Source: Sphingomonas sinipercae
GTDB lineage: Bacteria > Pseudomonadota > Alphaproteobacteria > Sphingomonadales > Sphingomonadaceae
DNA: 64,000 nucleotides
Assembly: GCF_011302055.1 (NCBI RefSeq)
Contig: NZ_CP049871.1
Span: forward strand, 1,818,501-1,882,500
Direction: 5' to 3'
Positions 53,619-63,173 of this stretch are shown one piece after another. The notes under the pieces were generated by a model. That model was not told the DNA's origin. It made no database searches and saw only the letters and a program-made list of their open reading frames with translations. Position numbers and translations under genes: made by a program. The stretch's first letter is position 1; the number at the start of each line of letters is the position of its first letter.

Positions 53619-54836
53619 TCAGTCGAGCGAGGCGCGATCGACGATGAAGCCGGCCGATTCCAGCATTTCGACAACCGCGTCGATGGCGTTGGAATCCTTG
53701 GCCTCGCACTCGACCTCGATGACGGTGTCCTTGGCCGGAAGCGCGTTGAAGATGCGGCTGTGGCGGATTTCCAGGATGTTGACGCCGGCTTCGTGAAACT
53801 GGGCAGTGATCTTGGCGAGCGCCCCCGGCTGGTCCTGGGCGGCGACTCGAAGCCGGGCGATCCGGCCGGCGCGCACCAAGTCGCGGACGAGCACGTTCGC
53901 CAGCAGGTGGGTGTCGATGTTGCCGCCGCACAGGATGGTCGCGACCTTTTTCCCGCGAAAGCGCGCCTTGTCGCCCAGCATTGCCGCAAGGCCCGCAGCG
54001 CCCGCGCCCTCGACCACCGTTTTCTCGATCCCGACCAACATCGCCACCGCGCGCTCGATCAGCCGCTCCGGCACCAGCATCACGTCGTCGACCAGTTCCT
54101 TCAGGATCCGCGAGGTGAGCGCGCCCGGCGCCTTGACCGCAATCCCTTCCGCCAGCGTGTCGCCGCCGAGCGGCAACGTGCAGCCATCGATGGCGCATTT
54201 CATCGACGGGTAAAGCTCGGCCTCGACGCCGATCAGCTCGATCCCGGGCTTGAGCGCGCGCGCGGCAATCGAGATCCCGCTCATCAGGCCGCCGCCGCCG
54301 ATCGGGACGACGATGGTGTCGAGGTCGGGCGCTTCGTCCAGCATTTCGATGCCAAGCGACCCCGCACCGGCGATGATGTCCGGATCGTCGAATGGGTGGA
54401 CGAAGACCAGCCCCTCGGCCGCCTCCATCTCCCGAGCCCGCGCATAGGCGTCGTCGAACATCGCGCCGTGCAGGATGACGCGCGCGCCATGGCCTTCCGT
54501 CTGGCTCACTTTGATCGTCGGCGTCGGCCTTGGCATGACGATGGTCGCCGGGATGCCGAGCCGTTTGGCGTGATAGGCGACCGCCTGCGCATGATTGCCC
54601 GCCGACGCCGCAATGACACCGCGCGCGCGCTCGTCCGCGGTCAGCTGCAGCAGCTTGTTGAGCGCGCCGCGTTCCTTGTAGGCCGCGGTGAACTGGAGAT
54701 TCTCGAACTTCAGCCAGACTTCCGCCCCGATAATCTCGGACAGGGTGCGGCTGACCAGCATCGGCGTGCGCACGACGGATCCGCGGATGCGCTCCGCGGC
54801 GGCGCGGATATCGTCGATCGTCGGGGTTGCAGTCAT
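53619..54836 (-). CDS. ilvA: Threonine ammonia-lyase
   Basis: 405 residues. A PLP fold-type II enzyme that deaminates threonine to 2-oxobutanoate, the first step to isoleucine. The PLP lysine is in FTAAYKERGALNKL, followed by SAGNHAQAVAYHA. The Gly-rich phosphate loop is PIGGGGLMSGI. An ACT domain occupies the last 75 residues (RLRVAAQDQPGALAKITAQ to the end), so it has a single regulatory domain as in the short threonine dehydratases. The catabolic (tdcB-like) and biosynthetic roles cannot be separated here; ilvA is used for the reaction. Confidence 0.92.
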   Translation of the reverse strand: MTATPTIDDIRAAAERIRGSVVRTPMLVSRTLSEIIGAEVWLKFENLQFTAAYKERGALNKLLQLTADERARGVIAASAGNHAQAVAYHAKRLGIPATIVMPRPTPTIKVSQTEGHGARVILHGAMFDDAYARAREMEAAEGLVFVHPFDDPDIIAGAGSLGIEMLDEAPDLDTIVVPIGGGGLMSGISIAARALKPGIELIGVEAELYPSMKCAIDGCTLPLGGDTLAEGIAVKAPGALTSRILKELVDDVMLVPERLIERAVAMLVGIEKTVVEGAGAAGLAAMLGDKARFRGKKVATILCGGNIDTHLLANVLVRDLVRAGRIARLRVAAQDQPGALAKITAQFHEAGVNILEIRHSRIFNALPAKDTVIEVECEAKDSNAIDAVVEMLESAGFIVDRASLD

Positions 54837-54888
54837 CGCGGCGCGGCGTAGCGCTTCCGCAAGTGCGGAACAATGCTATGCGCAGCCC

Positions 54889-56556
54889 ATGAACAAGACC
54901 TTCTTCGCGCTTGCGGCGGCGCTCCTGTCCTCGGCCGCGCAGGCCGACACGCTGATCGATAACGTCAACGGCATCCAGATCGGCGCCGACGGCAAGCTGC
55001 AGCGGTTCAAGGCCATCGTCATCGGCGACGACGGCAAGGTCCGGCAGTTGCTCGAACATCCCGAACTCGTGCGGCTGGCGAACATCACCCGCCACGTCGA
55101 CGGCGGCGGGAAGACCTTGCTCCCCGGCCTGATCGACGCCCACGGCCATGTCTTCGCGCTTGGCTATGCGGCGCTGACCCTGGACCTTGTCGGGACTAGC
55201 TCGGTCCAGGACCTGCAGGGGCGGCTGAAGGCCTATGCAGCGGGCAAGCGCAATGGCTGGATCGTCGGGCGCGGCTGGAACCAGGAGTTGTGGCCGGACC
55301 AGCGGTTCCCGACTGCCGCCGATCTCGACGCGGTGGTTGGCGACCGCCCGGTCGTGCTGGAACGAGTCGATGGGCATGCGGTCGTCGCCAACACGGCCGC
55401 CCTCAAGGCAGCGGGAATCACCGCCGCGACCAAAAATCCGGTCGGCGGGAAGATCGAGCGCGACGCGAACGGGCAAGCGACCGGCCTCCTGATCGATTCG
55501 GCCAGTGCCTTGGTCAGCGCGAAGGTGCCTGCCCCGACCGAAGCGGAGCGCGAGCGCGCACTTGCCGAGGCGCAAAAGGCGATGCTTGCCGTCGGGCTCA
55601 CTGCAGCGGCCGACATGGGGATGTCGGTGCCGGAATGGGGCACGATCCATCACGCTGGAATGGACGGCAAGCTGCAGGTTCGAATCATGGCCTATGCCGC
55701 CGGAGTCGAGCCGATCGCCACCTTCCACGCGCCGACGCAGTGGCTGTTCGGCGACCGGCTGCGGATGGGCGGGGTCAAGCTCTATGCCGACGGCGCGCTC
55801 GGCTCTCGCGGCGCCTGGCTTAAGGCGCCGTACGCCGACAAGCCGGACACGCGCGGGCTGCGGTTCCATTCGGATGCCGAGATGTTCGGGCTTGCGAAGC
55901 GCGCCGCCGACGCCGGCTTCCAGGTCGCGATCCACGCCATTGGCGACGCCGCCAACGCGCAAGAATTGAGCATCTTCGAACGGCTGTCGAAAATATATCC
56001 CGGCGACCGGCGCTGGCGCATCGAACATGCGCAGATCGTCGATCCGCGCGACACCCCCCGCTTCGCGCCGGCGAGGATCATCGCGTCGATGCAGCCGGTG
56101 CACCAGACGAGCGACCGGCTGATGGCCGAAAAGCGGCTAGGGCCTGGGCGGCTGGACGGCGCTTACGCGTGGCAAACCGTGTTGCAGTCGGGCGCACGGC
56201 TTGCCTTCGGGTCGGATTTCCCGGTGGAATCGCCCAATCCGTTCCCCGGGCTAGCTGCCGCGACCAGCCGGCAGGACATGAGCGGAGAGCCGGCCGGCGG
56301 ATGGCTGCCAAGGGAGCGGGTCAGCTTCGCGCAGGCCCTGGACGGCTTCACGCGGGGCGCGGCTTATGCGGGCTTCGCCGAGGGCAAGATCGGCAGCCTG
56401 GAGCCGGGCAAATGGGCCGATTTCATCCTCGTCGACCGGGACGTGAGCAGTGTCGACGCGCAAAACCTTGCCCGCACCCAGGTGCTGGAAACCTGGATCG
56501 CGGGAAAACCGGTGTGGACGCGGGCCGCTAGCGCCCGCGGAGAGCGCGGGAAGTAA
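54889..56556 (+). CDS. Secreted amidohydrolase (YtcJ-like)
   Basis: 555 residues from ATG at 54889. A signal peptide (MNKTFFALAAALLSSAAQA) marks export. The amidohydrolase TIM barrel starts with GLIDAHGHVF (HxH metal site, about 84-93). It contains the YtcJ-type WNQELWPDQRFPTAADLD segment and continues with RVDGHAVVANTAALKAAGI, the carboxylate/His region GVKLYADGALGSRG, VAIHAIGDAAN and SDFPVESPNPFPGL. The family includes N-substituted formamide deformylases and other imidic or amide hydrolases; the substrate is unknown. Its 3' end overlaps the convergent DsbD-like gene by 29 bases. Confidence 0.9.
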   Translation: MNKTFFALAAALLSSAAQADTLIDNVNGIQIGADGKLQRFKAIVIGDDGKVRQLLEHPELVRLANITRHVDGGGKTLLPGLIDAHGHVFALGYAALTLDLVGTSSVQDLQGRLKAYAAGKRNGWIVGRGWNQELWPDQRFPTAADLDAVVGDRPVVLERVDGHAVVANTAALKAAGITAATKNPVGGKIERDANGQATGLLIDSASALVSAKVPAPTEAERERALAEAQKAMLAVGLTAAADMGMSVPEWGTIHHAGMDGKLQVRIMAYAAGVEPIATFHAPTQWLFGDRLRMGGVKLYADGALGSRGAWLKAPYADKPDTRGLRFHSDAEMFGLAKRAADAGFQVAIHAIGDAANAQELSIFERLSKIYPGDRRWRIEHAQIVDPRDTPRFAPARIIASMQPVHQTSDRLMAEKRLGPGRLDGAYAWQTVLQSGARLAFGSDFPVESPNPFPGLAAATSRQDMSGEPAGGWLPRERVSFAQALDGFTRGAAYAGFAEGKIGSLEPGKWADFILVDRDVSSVDAQNLARTQVLETWIAGKPVWTRAASARGERGK

Positions 56557-58501
56557 GCATCGACGGGGTGAGGATCTGCGGCAGTTCTTCGGGCTGCGCT
56601 TTCCCCGGCTCGTACCAGAGATAAAGCGGCACCCCCGCCCTCCCCCGGCTTTCCAGAAAGCGGGTGATCGCGGGGTCGCCGTCGGTCCAGTCGCCGACGA
56701 ACACCTTCACCCCGGCCTTGTCGAAGGCACGCGTGACAGATTCGCGGTTGATCGCCGCCGCTTCGTTTGCCTTGCAGGTCAGGCACCAGTCGGCGGTGAA
56801 ATAGACGAAGGCCGGCTTTCCCTGCGTGGTGGCGGCGCGAACCGCATCAGTGCTCCAGGTCGAACCGGCAGTAGCGGCGGGCGCGGATCGCTGCGGCACC
56901 AGCACGACGGCGGCGGCGGCGACAGCAATCGCGACCGCCGCGGCCGGCCACAGCAGACGTTCGCCTGATCGCTGCCAGCGTCCGAGGAGGGCAAACACCG
57001 CGGCGACGATCGACGCTGCAAGAACGCCGATCAGTACGGCGGCGTCACCGCCCTGCCGGTACAGCAGCCACAAGCAGCCGATCGCGGTCGCGGCCATCGG
57101 GATGGCGAGGAACCGCTGGAGGCGCTGCATCCACCGTCCCGGCGAAGGCAAGATTTGGCGCAATGCCGGGATGAAGGCGACGGCGACGAACGGCAGTGCC
57201 AGGCCAAGCCCCAGCGCGGCGAACACCAGCACCGATCCGCCAACCGGCAACAACAATGCGGTGCCGAGCGCGGCGCCCAGGAACGGGCCGGCGCAAGGGG
57301 TAGCGACGAAGGCGGCAAGCGCGCCCGCGCCGAAGCTGCCGGCCGGCCGTGCGTTGCCGGCAACCACCGGCAGCTCAAACACCCGCAACAGGTTCAGCGT
57401 GATGGCGACGCTGAGCAGCATCAGCAGCATGATGGTGCGCGGGTCCTGCAACTGGAAAGCCCAGCCGGCGGCGGTTCCGCCGGCCCGGATCGCCAGCAGT
57501 GCAAGGCCCAGAGCGCCGGTGCCAAGGATGGCCCCAGCGGCATAAGCCACGGCGTCGCGCCGCGCTTCGCGTTCGTCGCCGCCGCTTCGGGCGAGGTGCA
57601 GCGCCTTGATCGCCAGGATCGGGAACACGCAGGGCATCAGGTTGAGGAGGATGCCGCCGATGAGCGCGCCGAGAACCGCGAACAGCACCGCGTCATTACC
57701 GCCGCTGCCGGCGATGGCCGTGCCGCCGCTTGGCACTTCGCCAGCGATCGCGCTGAATTCGAAACCGCGCCCGTCACCAGCCGAAAGCACGCCCGCGAAT
57801 GTTTCGGGCGCTGCGCCCTTCAGCGGCAGCTCGGCGATGAGCATGTCGCCATTGCGACGGAACTGCTGGCTGGCGGCATAGTCGACGACCGCATCGGTCG
57901 CCGGAAAGACGTAGGACTCGGCGACCGGAACGTCCGCTGGCAGCGGGATTGCAATGCGCAGCAGCCGGTCGGACGAGTCGAACTTCGCTGGCGTTGCGAG
58001 TGGGCGCGGCAAGGCCCGTCGCCAGTCGTTGAAACGCGCGTCCATCGGCGCAATCCCGCCGGTGGCCAGGTCGAGCGAGAAATCTCCCTGTTCGGGCACG
58101 CACACCTTGTCGGTGCAGGCGAGCCAGCTGGCGTGGGCGCGGATCGGGACGATGCCGGTGGCGCTCGCCGGGACCTTCAACCGGGTCAGCAGCGCATAAT
58201 CGCGCTCGTAGACGTAGTTCATCAGCCCGGCGACGGTGAGGCGGCTTGGCACTGGGTAGCGCAAGGGCGCGACCGCGAAGCCGGCCGGCAGCTTCCATTC
58301 CACCTGCATCGGCAGGCCGGCATCGCCGGGGTTAAGCCAATAGCCGTGCCAACCGGGCTTGGGCCGCATGACGATCGCCAGCTCGACCTCGCCGCCCGGG
58401 ACGGCGCGGCCTTCGGCCACCAGCGCGGGCGTGATGTTCTGCGCCTGCGCCATGGTCGGCGCGAGCAGCAGTGCAAATAGGAGTATCAAGCGGCGAAGCA
58501 T
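56528..58501 (-). CDS. DsbD-family protein-disulfide reductase
   Basis: 657 residues. A signal peptide (LLLAPTMAQAQ) is followed by a periplasmic N-terminal domain with two cysteines in WLACTDKVCVPEQ (about 128-136). The membrane domain has eight helices with redox cysteines in LMPCVFPILAIKAL and ATPCAGPFLGAALG. The C-terminal thioredoxin domain has FTADWCLTCKANE, i.e. CLTC. This layout moves electrons from cytoplasmic thioredoxin across the membrane to periplasmic partners. The N-terminal domain resembles the ScsB/DsbC-like type rather than classical DsbD-alpha. It may reduce the DsbA-like protein at 25167, but that is speculation. Confidence 0.9.
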   Translation of the reverse strand: MLRRLILLFALLLAPTMAQAQNITPALVAEGRAVPGGEVELAIVMRPKPGWHGYWLNPGDAGLPMQVEWKLPAGFAVAPLRYPVPSRLTVAGLMNYVYERDYALLTRLKVPASATGIVPIRAHASWLACTDKVCVPEQGDFSLDLATGGIAPMDARFNDWRRALPRPLATPAKFDSSDRLLRIAIPLPADVPVAESYVFPATDAVVDYAASQQFRRNGDMLIAELPLKGAAPETFAGVLSAGDGRGFEFSAIAGEVPSGGTAIAGSGGNDAVLFAVLGALIGGILLNLMPCVFPILAIKALHLARSGGDEREARRDAVAYAAGAILGTGALGLALLAIRAGGTAAGWAFQLQDPRTIMLLMLLSVAITLNLLRVFELPVVAGNARPAGSFGAGALAAFVATPCAGPFLGAALGTALLLPVGGSVLVFAALGLGLALPFVAVAFIPALRQILPSPGRWMQRLQRFLAIPMAATAIGCLWLLYRQGGDAAVLIGVLAASIVAAVFALLGRWQRSGERLLWPAAAVAIAVAAAAVVLVPQRSAPAATAGSTWSTDAVRAATTQGKPAFVYFTADWCLTCKANEAAAINRESVTRAFDKAGVKVFVGDWTDGDPAITRFLESRGRAGVPLYLWYEPGKAQPEELPQILTPSMLTSRALRGR

Positions 58502-58513
58502 CCAAGGCCTCTA

Positions 58514-58601
58514 CCGTCATGCTAGACTTGTTTCAGCATCCATTTCCTGGAGCCTGAGTATTGGCGGCGCGGTGGATCCTGAAACACGTTCAGGATGACG
58601 G
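58514..58601. repeat. REP-like inverted repeat pair
   Basis: Two 29-base units in opposite orientation: 58514-58542 and 58573-58601. Aligned head to head they match at about 24 of 29 positions. The right unit has its own dyad, TCCTGAA-acacg-TTCAGGA, and abuts the metH stop codon. The layout is that of paired REP elements in an intergenic space. Confidence 0.75.
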
Positions 58602-61232
58602 CTAATCCAGGTTCGGCCGCAGCCAGCGTTCCGCCTGTTCCAACGGCACGTCGCGGCGCTCGGCATAGTCTTCGAGCTGATCGCGGCCGATCCGCGCAAC
58701 GCCGAAATATTGGCTGTCGCGATGGCCGAAATAGAACCCTGAGACCGCCGAGGTCGGAAGCATCGCGAAATTCTCGGTCAGGGTCACCCCGGCCGGGTTG
58801 CCGCCAAGCATGTCGAACAGGATCGGCTTCAGGCTGTGGTCCGGGCAGGCGGGATAGCCAGGCGCCGGGCGGATGCCGTTGAATTTCTCGCGGATCAGGT
58901 CGGCGTTGCTCAGATGCTCGTCGGCATAGCCCCACAGGCGGTTGCGCACCTCGGCGTGGAGCACCTCGGCAAAGCTTTCAGCCAGGCGGTCTGACAGCGC
59001 CTTGATCAGAATGTCCGAATAATCGTCATTGGCCTCGCGGAACCGCGCGAGGTGCGGCTCCAGGCCATGGATCCCAACGGTGAACCCACCAATCCAATCT
59101 TCGCCTTCAGGATTGATGAAGTCGGCAAGGCTCATGTTCGCCCGGCCTTCGCGCTTCTTCACCTGCTGGCGAAGGAAGGGGATCCGGGTCCAGTCGTTGC
59201 CGGCCAGCACCAGCACGTCGTCGCCCTCGCGCTTGCAGCGCCACAGGCCGACCGTCGCGCTCGCCGTGAGCCAGCGTTCGTTGATGATCTGGTCGAGCAT
59301 TGCCTGTGCGTCGTTGAACAGACTGGTCGCGCTTTCGCCGACGACTTCGTCCTCGAGTATCGCGGGATAATTACCCGCCAGCTCCCATGCGCGGAAGAAT
59401 GGATTCCAGTCGATCGAGGCCCGCAAATCGCGCAACGGCCATTCGCCGATCTGGTGAATGCCCGGCATTTGCGGCGCCGGCGGCTGGCCGGACGGATCGA
59501 AAGCGAAGCCGTTGGCGCGGGCCTCGGCGAGGGTCGCCAACTGGTTCTGGCCGGCGTGAGCCCGCGTCTGGCGCAGCTTTTCATAATCGTCGGCGGTGGC
59601 CGCGATCAGCGGCTCGCGCTGCGTGTCGGAAACCAGCGAGGAGGCAACGCCGACGGCGCGGCTGGCGTCGAGCACGTGGATCACCGGGCCTTCGTAAGCC
59701 GGGTCGATGCGCAGCGCCGTGTGCGCCTTGCTGGTGGTCGCACCGCCGATCAGCAACGGCGTCGTCAGCCCCAGCCGCTGCATCTCGCTGGCCACCGTCA
59801 CCATCTCATCCAGCGACGGCGTGATCAGCCCCGACAGGCCGATCATGTGCGCCTGGTTGTCCTTGGCCGACTGCAGGATGTCCTGCCACGGCACCATTAC
59901 CCCAAGGTCGATGACCTCAAAGCCGTTGCACTGAAGCACGACGCCGACGATGTTCTTGCCGATGTCGTGAACGTCGCCCTTCACGGTCGCCATCACGACC
60001 TTGCCCTTGCCCTGGGTGGCGCCCGACTTTTCCTTTTCCGCCTCGATGAAGGGGATGAGGTGGGCGACCGCCTTCTTCATGACACGCGCCGATTTGACGA
60101 CCTGCGGAAGGAACATCTTGCCCGATCCGAACAGGTCGCCGACGACGTTCATGCCGTCCATCAGCGGGCCTTCGATCACATGGATCGGGCGTCCGCCTTC
60201 GGCGTCGACCAATTGGCGCGCTTCCTCGGTGTCGGCGACGATGTCGGCATCGATGCCCTTCACCAGCGCATAGGACAGCCGTTCCCTGACCGGTAGCGAG
60301 CGCCATTCGGCGGCCGCCTTTTCGGCCACTTCGTCGGTGCCCCTGAAGCGCTCGGCGAGCACGATCAGCCGCTCGGTCGAATCCTCGCGGCGATCGAGGA
60401 TCACATCCTCGCAGGCTTCGCGAAGTTCGGGGTCGATGGCGTCATAAACGTCGAGCTGGCCGGCGTTGACGATGGCCATATCCATCCCTGCGGGAATGGC
60501 GTGATAAAGGAAGACGCTGTGCATCGCGCGGCGCACCGGTTCATTGCCGCGGAACGAGAAACTGAGGTTCGACAGGCCGCCGGAAATGTGGACCCCGGGG
60601 CAGCGGCGGCGGATTTCGCGCGTCGCCTCGATGAAATCGATCGCATAGCGGCGATGCTCGTCGATGCCAGTGGCTACGGCGAAGACGTTGGGGTCGAAGA
60701 TGATGTCCTGCGGCTCGGTCCCGTCCTCGACCAGCAATTTGTAAGCCCGCTCGCAGATGCTGACCTTGCGTTCGGCCGTGTCGGCCTGCCCGATTTCGTC
60801 GAACGCCATGACGACGACGGCGGCGCCATAGGCCCGGCACTTGCGCGCCAGTTCAAGGAACGGCTCCTCGCCTTCCTTCATGCTGATCGAATTGACGATC
60901 GGCTTGCCGGACACGCACTTGAGGCCAGCCTCGATCACGCTCCATTTGGAACTGTCGATCATCACCGGCACCCGGGCGATGTCCGGCTCTGCGGCGATCC
61001 GCTTGAGGAAGATCGTCATCGCCTGCTCACTGTCGAGCAAGGCTTCGTCCATGTTGACGTCGACGATCTGGGCGCCGTTCTCGACCTGCTGGCGAGCGAC
61101 TTCGACCGCCGCGTCATAGTCGCCGGCAAGCACAAGTTTCTTGAATTTGGCGGAGCCGGTGACGTTGGTGCGCTCGCCGACGTTGACGAAGCGCGCGCCG
61201 GCGGCGGCCTGACCTACTGCTGAAGCTTCCAT
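58602..61232 (-). CDS. metH: Methionine synthase, cobalamin-dependent, C-terminal half (folate, B12 and reactivation domains)
   Basis: 876 residues. The pterin-binding domain begins [16 protein letters not shown]. The cap and B12-binding domains follow, with the cobalt ligand in [14 protein letters not shown] (His422). The AdoMet activation domain comes last, with conserved [15 protein letters not shown] near the end. It transfers the methyl group from methyl-THF via cobalamin to homocysteine held by the partner protein. The homocysteine domain is on a separate gene (61234-62268), so the two products together equal one E. coli MetH. The start ATG is 1 base beyond the partner's stop. It is the last gene of the operon. 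Confidence 0.95.
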   Translation of the reverse strand: MEASAVGQAAAGARFVNVGERTNVTGSAKFKKLVLAGDYDAAVEVARQQVENGAQIVDVNMDEALLDSEQAMTIFLKRIAAEPDIARVPVMIDSSKWSVIEAGLKCVSGKPIVNSISMKEGEEPFLELARKCRAYGAAVVVMAFDEIGQADTAERKVSICERAYKLLVEDGTEPQDIIFDPNVFAVATGIDEHRRYAIDFIEATREIRRRCPGVHISGGLSNLSFSFRGNEPVRRAMHSVFLYHAIPAGMDMAIVNAGQLDVYDAIDPELREACEDVILDRREDSTERLIVLAERFRGTDEVAEKAAAEWRSLPVRERLSYALVKGIDADIVADTEEARQLVDAEGGRPIHVIEGPLMDGMNVVGDLFGSGKMFLPQVVKSARVMKKAVAHLIPFIEAEKEKSGATQGKGKVVMATVKGDVHDIGKNIVGVVLQCNGFEVIDLGVMVPWQDILQSAKDNQAHMIGLSGLITPSLDEMVTVASEMQRLGLTTPLLIGGATTSKAHTALRIDPAYEGPVIHVLDASRAVGVASSLVSDTQREPLIAATADDYEKLRQTRAHAGQNQLATLAEARANGFAFDPSGQPPAPQMPGIHQIGEWPLRDLRASIDWNPFFRAWELAGNYPAILEDEVVGESATSLFNDAQAMLDQIINERWLTASATVGLWRCKREGDDVLVLAGNDWTRIPFLRQQVKKREGRANMSLADFINPEGEDWIGGFTVGIHGLEPHLARFREANDDYSDILIKALSDRLAESFAEVLHAEVRNRLWGYADEHLSNADLIREKFNGIRPAPGYPACPDHSLKPILFDMLGGNPAGVTLTENFAMLPTSAVSGFYFGHRDSQYFGVARIGRDQLEDYAERRDVPLEQAERWLRPNLD

Positions 61233-61233
61233 G

Positions 61234-62268
61234 TCAGGCAGCGATGACCATCGGTTCAAGCCCGGCGAGCAGCGTGTGCCGCGGCGCTTGCGCAATGCCG
61301 CGCGGCGGTTGGCCGGCCGCGGTTCGAGCAATCGCCGCAATGTGAGCCGGGGTCGTTCCGCAGCAGCCGCCGACGATGTTTACCAGCCCGTCGTCGATCC
61401 ATTCGCGCACCTGCGCCGCGGTCTGTTCGGCCGCTTCGTCATATTCGCCAAGCTCGTTGGGCAGGCCGGCATTGGGGTAAGCCATGACCAGCGTGTCCGC
61501 CTGCTTGGCGAGCGAGGCCAGGTGCGGGCGAAGCTGGGCCGCCCCGAACGAGCAGTTGAGGCCGATGGTCACCGGCTTTGCGTGGCGCACGGACGCCCAG
61601 AATGCCTCGACCGTATGGCCGGACAGGTTGCGCCCGGACAGGTCGGTCAGCGTCATCGAAATCATCAGCGGGAGCGCCCGGCCAAGCGCCTGCTCGGCCT
61701 CCAGGGTCGCCATGATCGCGGCCTTGGCGTTGAGCGTGTCGAAGATCGTCTCGATGAGGATGAAGTCGACGCCGCCTTCGACCAGCGCGTCGATTTGCTC
61801 CCGGTAAACCGACTTCACCGTGTCGAAATCGACCTCGCGATAGCCCGGGTCGTTGACGTCGGGCGAAAGCGAGAGGGTCTTGTTGGTCGGCCCGAGCGCG
61901 CCGGCCACCCAGCGCTGCTTGCCATCGGCGTCAGCGACTTCGCGCGTGATCCGCGCGGCCGCGATGTTGATCCGCTCGACCAGGGCTTCGGCGCCGTAAT
62001 CGGCCTGGCTGATGCGGTTGGCGTTGAACGTATTGGTCGCCAGCACATCGGCGCCGGCATCGGCGAAACTGCGGCAGATCGACGTCACGACGTCGGGCCG
62101 GGACAGGTTCAAAAGGTCGTTGTTGCCGCGTTGGTCCTTGAGCAGGTCGAGCCCGCCGCAATAATCCTCGCCCTTCAACTTTCGATCCTGGACCGACGTC
62201 CCATAGGCGCCGTCCTTGACCAGGATCCGCTTGGCCGCTTCGGCGCGAAGCTGCGCTGCGGCGCTCAT
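61234..62268 (-). CDS. metH: Methionine synthase, homocysteine-binding half
   Basis: 344 residues forming the homocysteine S-methyltransferase barrel. The start is the ATG at 62268 (MSAAAQLRA). The N-terminal [11 protein letters not shown] is the family opener. The zinc ligands are in [10 protein letters not shown] and [16 protein letters not shown], which bind Zn and the homocysteine thiolate. It provides domain 1 of cobalamin-dependent MetH, which in many alphaproteobacteria is a separate polypeptide. The stop and the next gene's start are one base apart, and its own start overlaps the metF stop by 4 bases, so synthesis is tightly coupled. Confidence 0.95.
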   Translation of the reverse strand: MSAAAQLRAEAAKRILVKDGAYGTSVQDRKLKGEDYCGGLDLLKDQRGNNDLLNLSRPDVVTSICRSFADAGADVLATNTFNANRISQADYGAEALVERINIAAARITREVADADGKQRWVAGALGPTNKTLSLSPDVNDPGYREVDFDTVKSVYREQIDALVEGGVDFILIETIFDTLNAKAAIMATLEAEQALGRALPLMISMTLTDLSGRNLSGHTVEAFWASVRHAKPVTIGLNCSFGAAQLRPHLASLAKQADTLVMAYPNAGLPNELGEYDEAAEQTAAQVREWIDDGLVNIVGGCCGTTPAHIAAIARTAAGQPPRGIAQAPRHTLLAGLEPMVIAA

Positions 62269-63173
62269 GCTTTGGCCCTCACGCCGAGCAAGTGGCAAAT
62301 CGCATAGCTAAGCTCCGCGCGGTTGAGGGTGTAGAAATGGAAGTGGCGGACGCCGCCGGCGTAAAGCTGGCCGCACAGCTCCGCGGCGACGGTGCCGGCA
62401 ATCAGCTGCCGGGCAGCGGGAAGCTCGTCCAGGCCTTCGAACGATTGATTGAGCCAGTCGGGGATCGCGGCCCCGCATTGGCCGGCAAAGCGGCGCGTCG
62501 TCGCGACGTTGGTCACCGGCAGGATTCCGGGCACGATTTCGATATCGATCCCGGCGGCGGCGACATCGTCCTGGAAGCGGAAAAAGGAATCGGCCGAGAA
62601 AAAGAATTGGGTGATCGCCCGGTCCGCCCCGGCGTCGACCTTGCGCTTGAGATTGTCGAGGTCCGCGGCGCGGCTGCCGCTGTCCGGGTGCATTTCGGGA
62701 TAAGCGGCAACCGAAACATCGAACGGCGCGACCTGCTTGAGCCCGGCAACGAGCTCCGCGGCGTTAGCGTAGCCTTCGGGGTGCGGCTCGAACCTGGCGC
62801 CGGCTTCCGGCGGATCGCCACGTAGCGCGACCAGGTGCCGGACGCCGAGGTCCCAATATTCGCGGGCAACGGCGTCGACTTCCTCCCGCGACGCGGCAAC
62901 GCAGGTCAGGTGCGCGGCCGGGGTCAGCTCGGTCTCGGTCAGGATGCGCTCGACCGTCGCGTGCGTGCGCTCACGGGTCGAACCGCCCGCGCCGTAGGTG
63001 ACCGAGACGAAGCGCGGCCGCAGCGGCGCCAGCGTCTGGATCGACTGCCACAAGGTTTCGCCCATGGCGTCGCTCTTGGGCGGGAAGAATTCGAAGCTCA
63101 GCTCGATATCGCCGCGCGCCTCGGCGAACAAAGGGATGCAACTTCGCGCCGGAAGTTGTTCAGGCAGGTTCAT
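62265..63173 (-). CDS. metF: 5,10-methylenetetrahydrofolate reductase
   Basis: 302 residues from ATG at 63173 (MNLPEQLPA). A FAD-dependent TIM barrel that makes 5-methyl-THF for methionine synthase. Landmarks are LSFEFFPPKSD with the catalytic Glu, VSVTYGAGGSTRERTH, HLTCVAASREEV, VALRGDPP and AITQFFF. The end segment FHFYTLNRAELSYAIC is typical. The stop overlaps the metH N-half start and its own start overlaps the upstream regulator's stop by 4 bases, so the three enzymes and the regulator are translated as a chain. Confidence 0.96.
   Translation of the reverse strand: MNLPEQLPARSCIPLFAEARGDIELSFEFFPPKSDAMGETLWQSIQTLAPLRPRFVSVTYGAGGSTRERTHATVERILTETELTPAAHLTCVAASREEVDAVAREYWDLGVRHLVALRGDPPEAGARFEPHPEGYANAAELVAGLKQVAPFDVSVAAYPEMHPDSGSRAADLDNLKRKVDAGADRAITQFFFSADSFFRFQDDVAAAGIDIEIVPGILPVTNVATTRRFAGQCGAAIPDWLNQSFEGLDELPAARQLIAGTVAAELCGQLYAGGVRHFHFYTLNRAELSYAICHLLGVRAKA

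Noticed and set aside
53500..56103. An 867-codon leftward frame spanning ilvA and the amidohydrolase
   Set aside because: It runs out of frame through ilvA and antisense to the amidohydrolase; no family match, and both overlapped genes have clear motifs.
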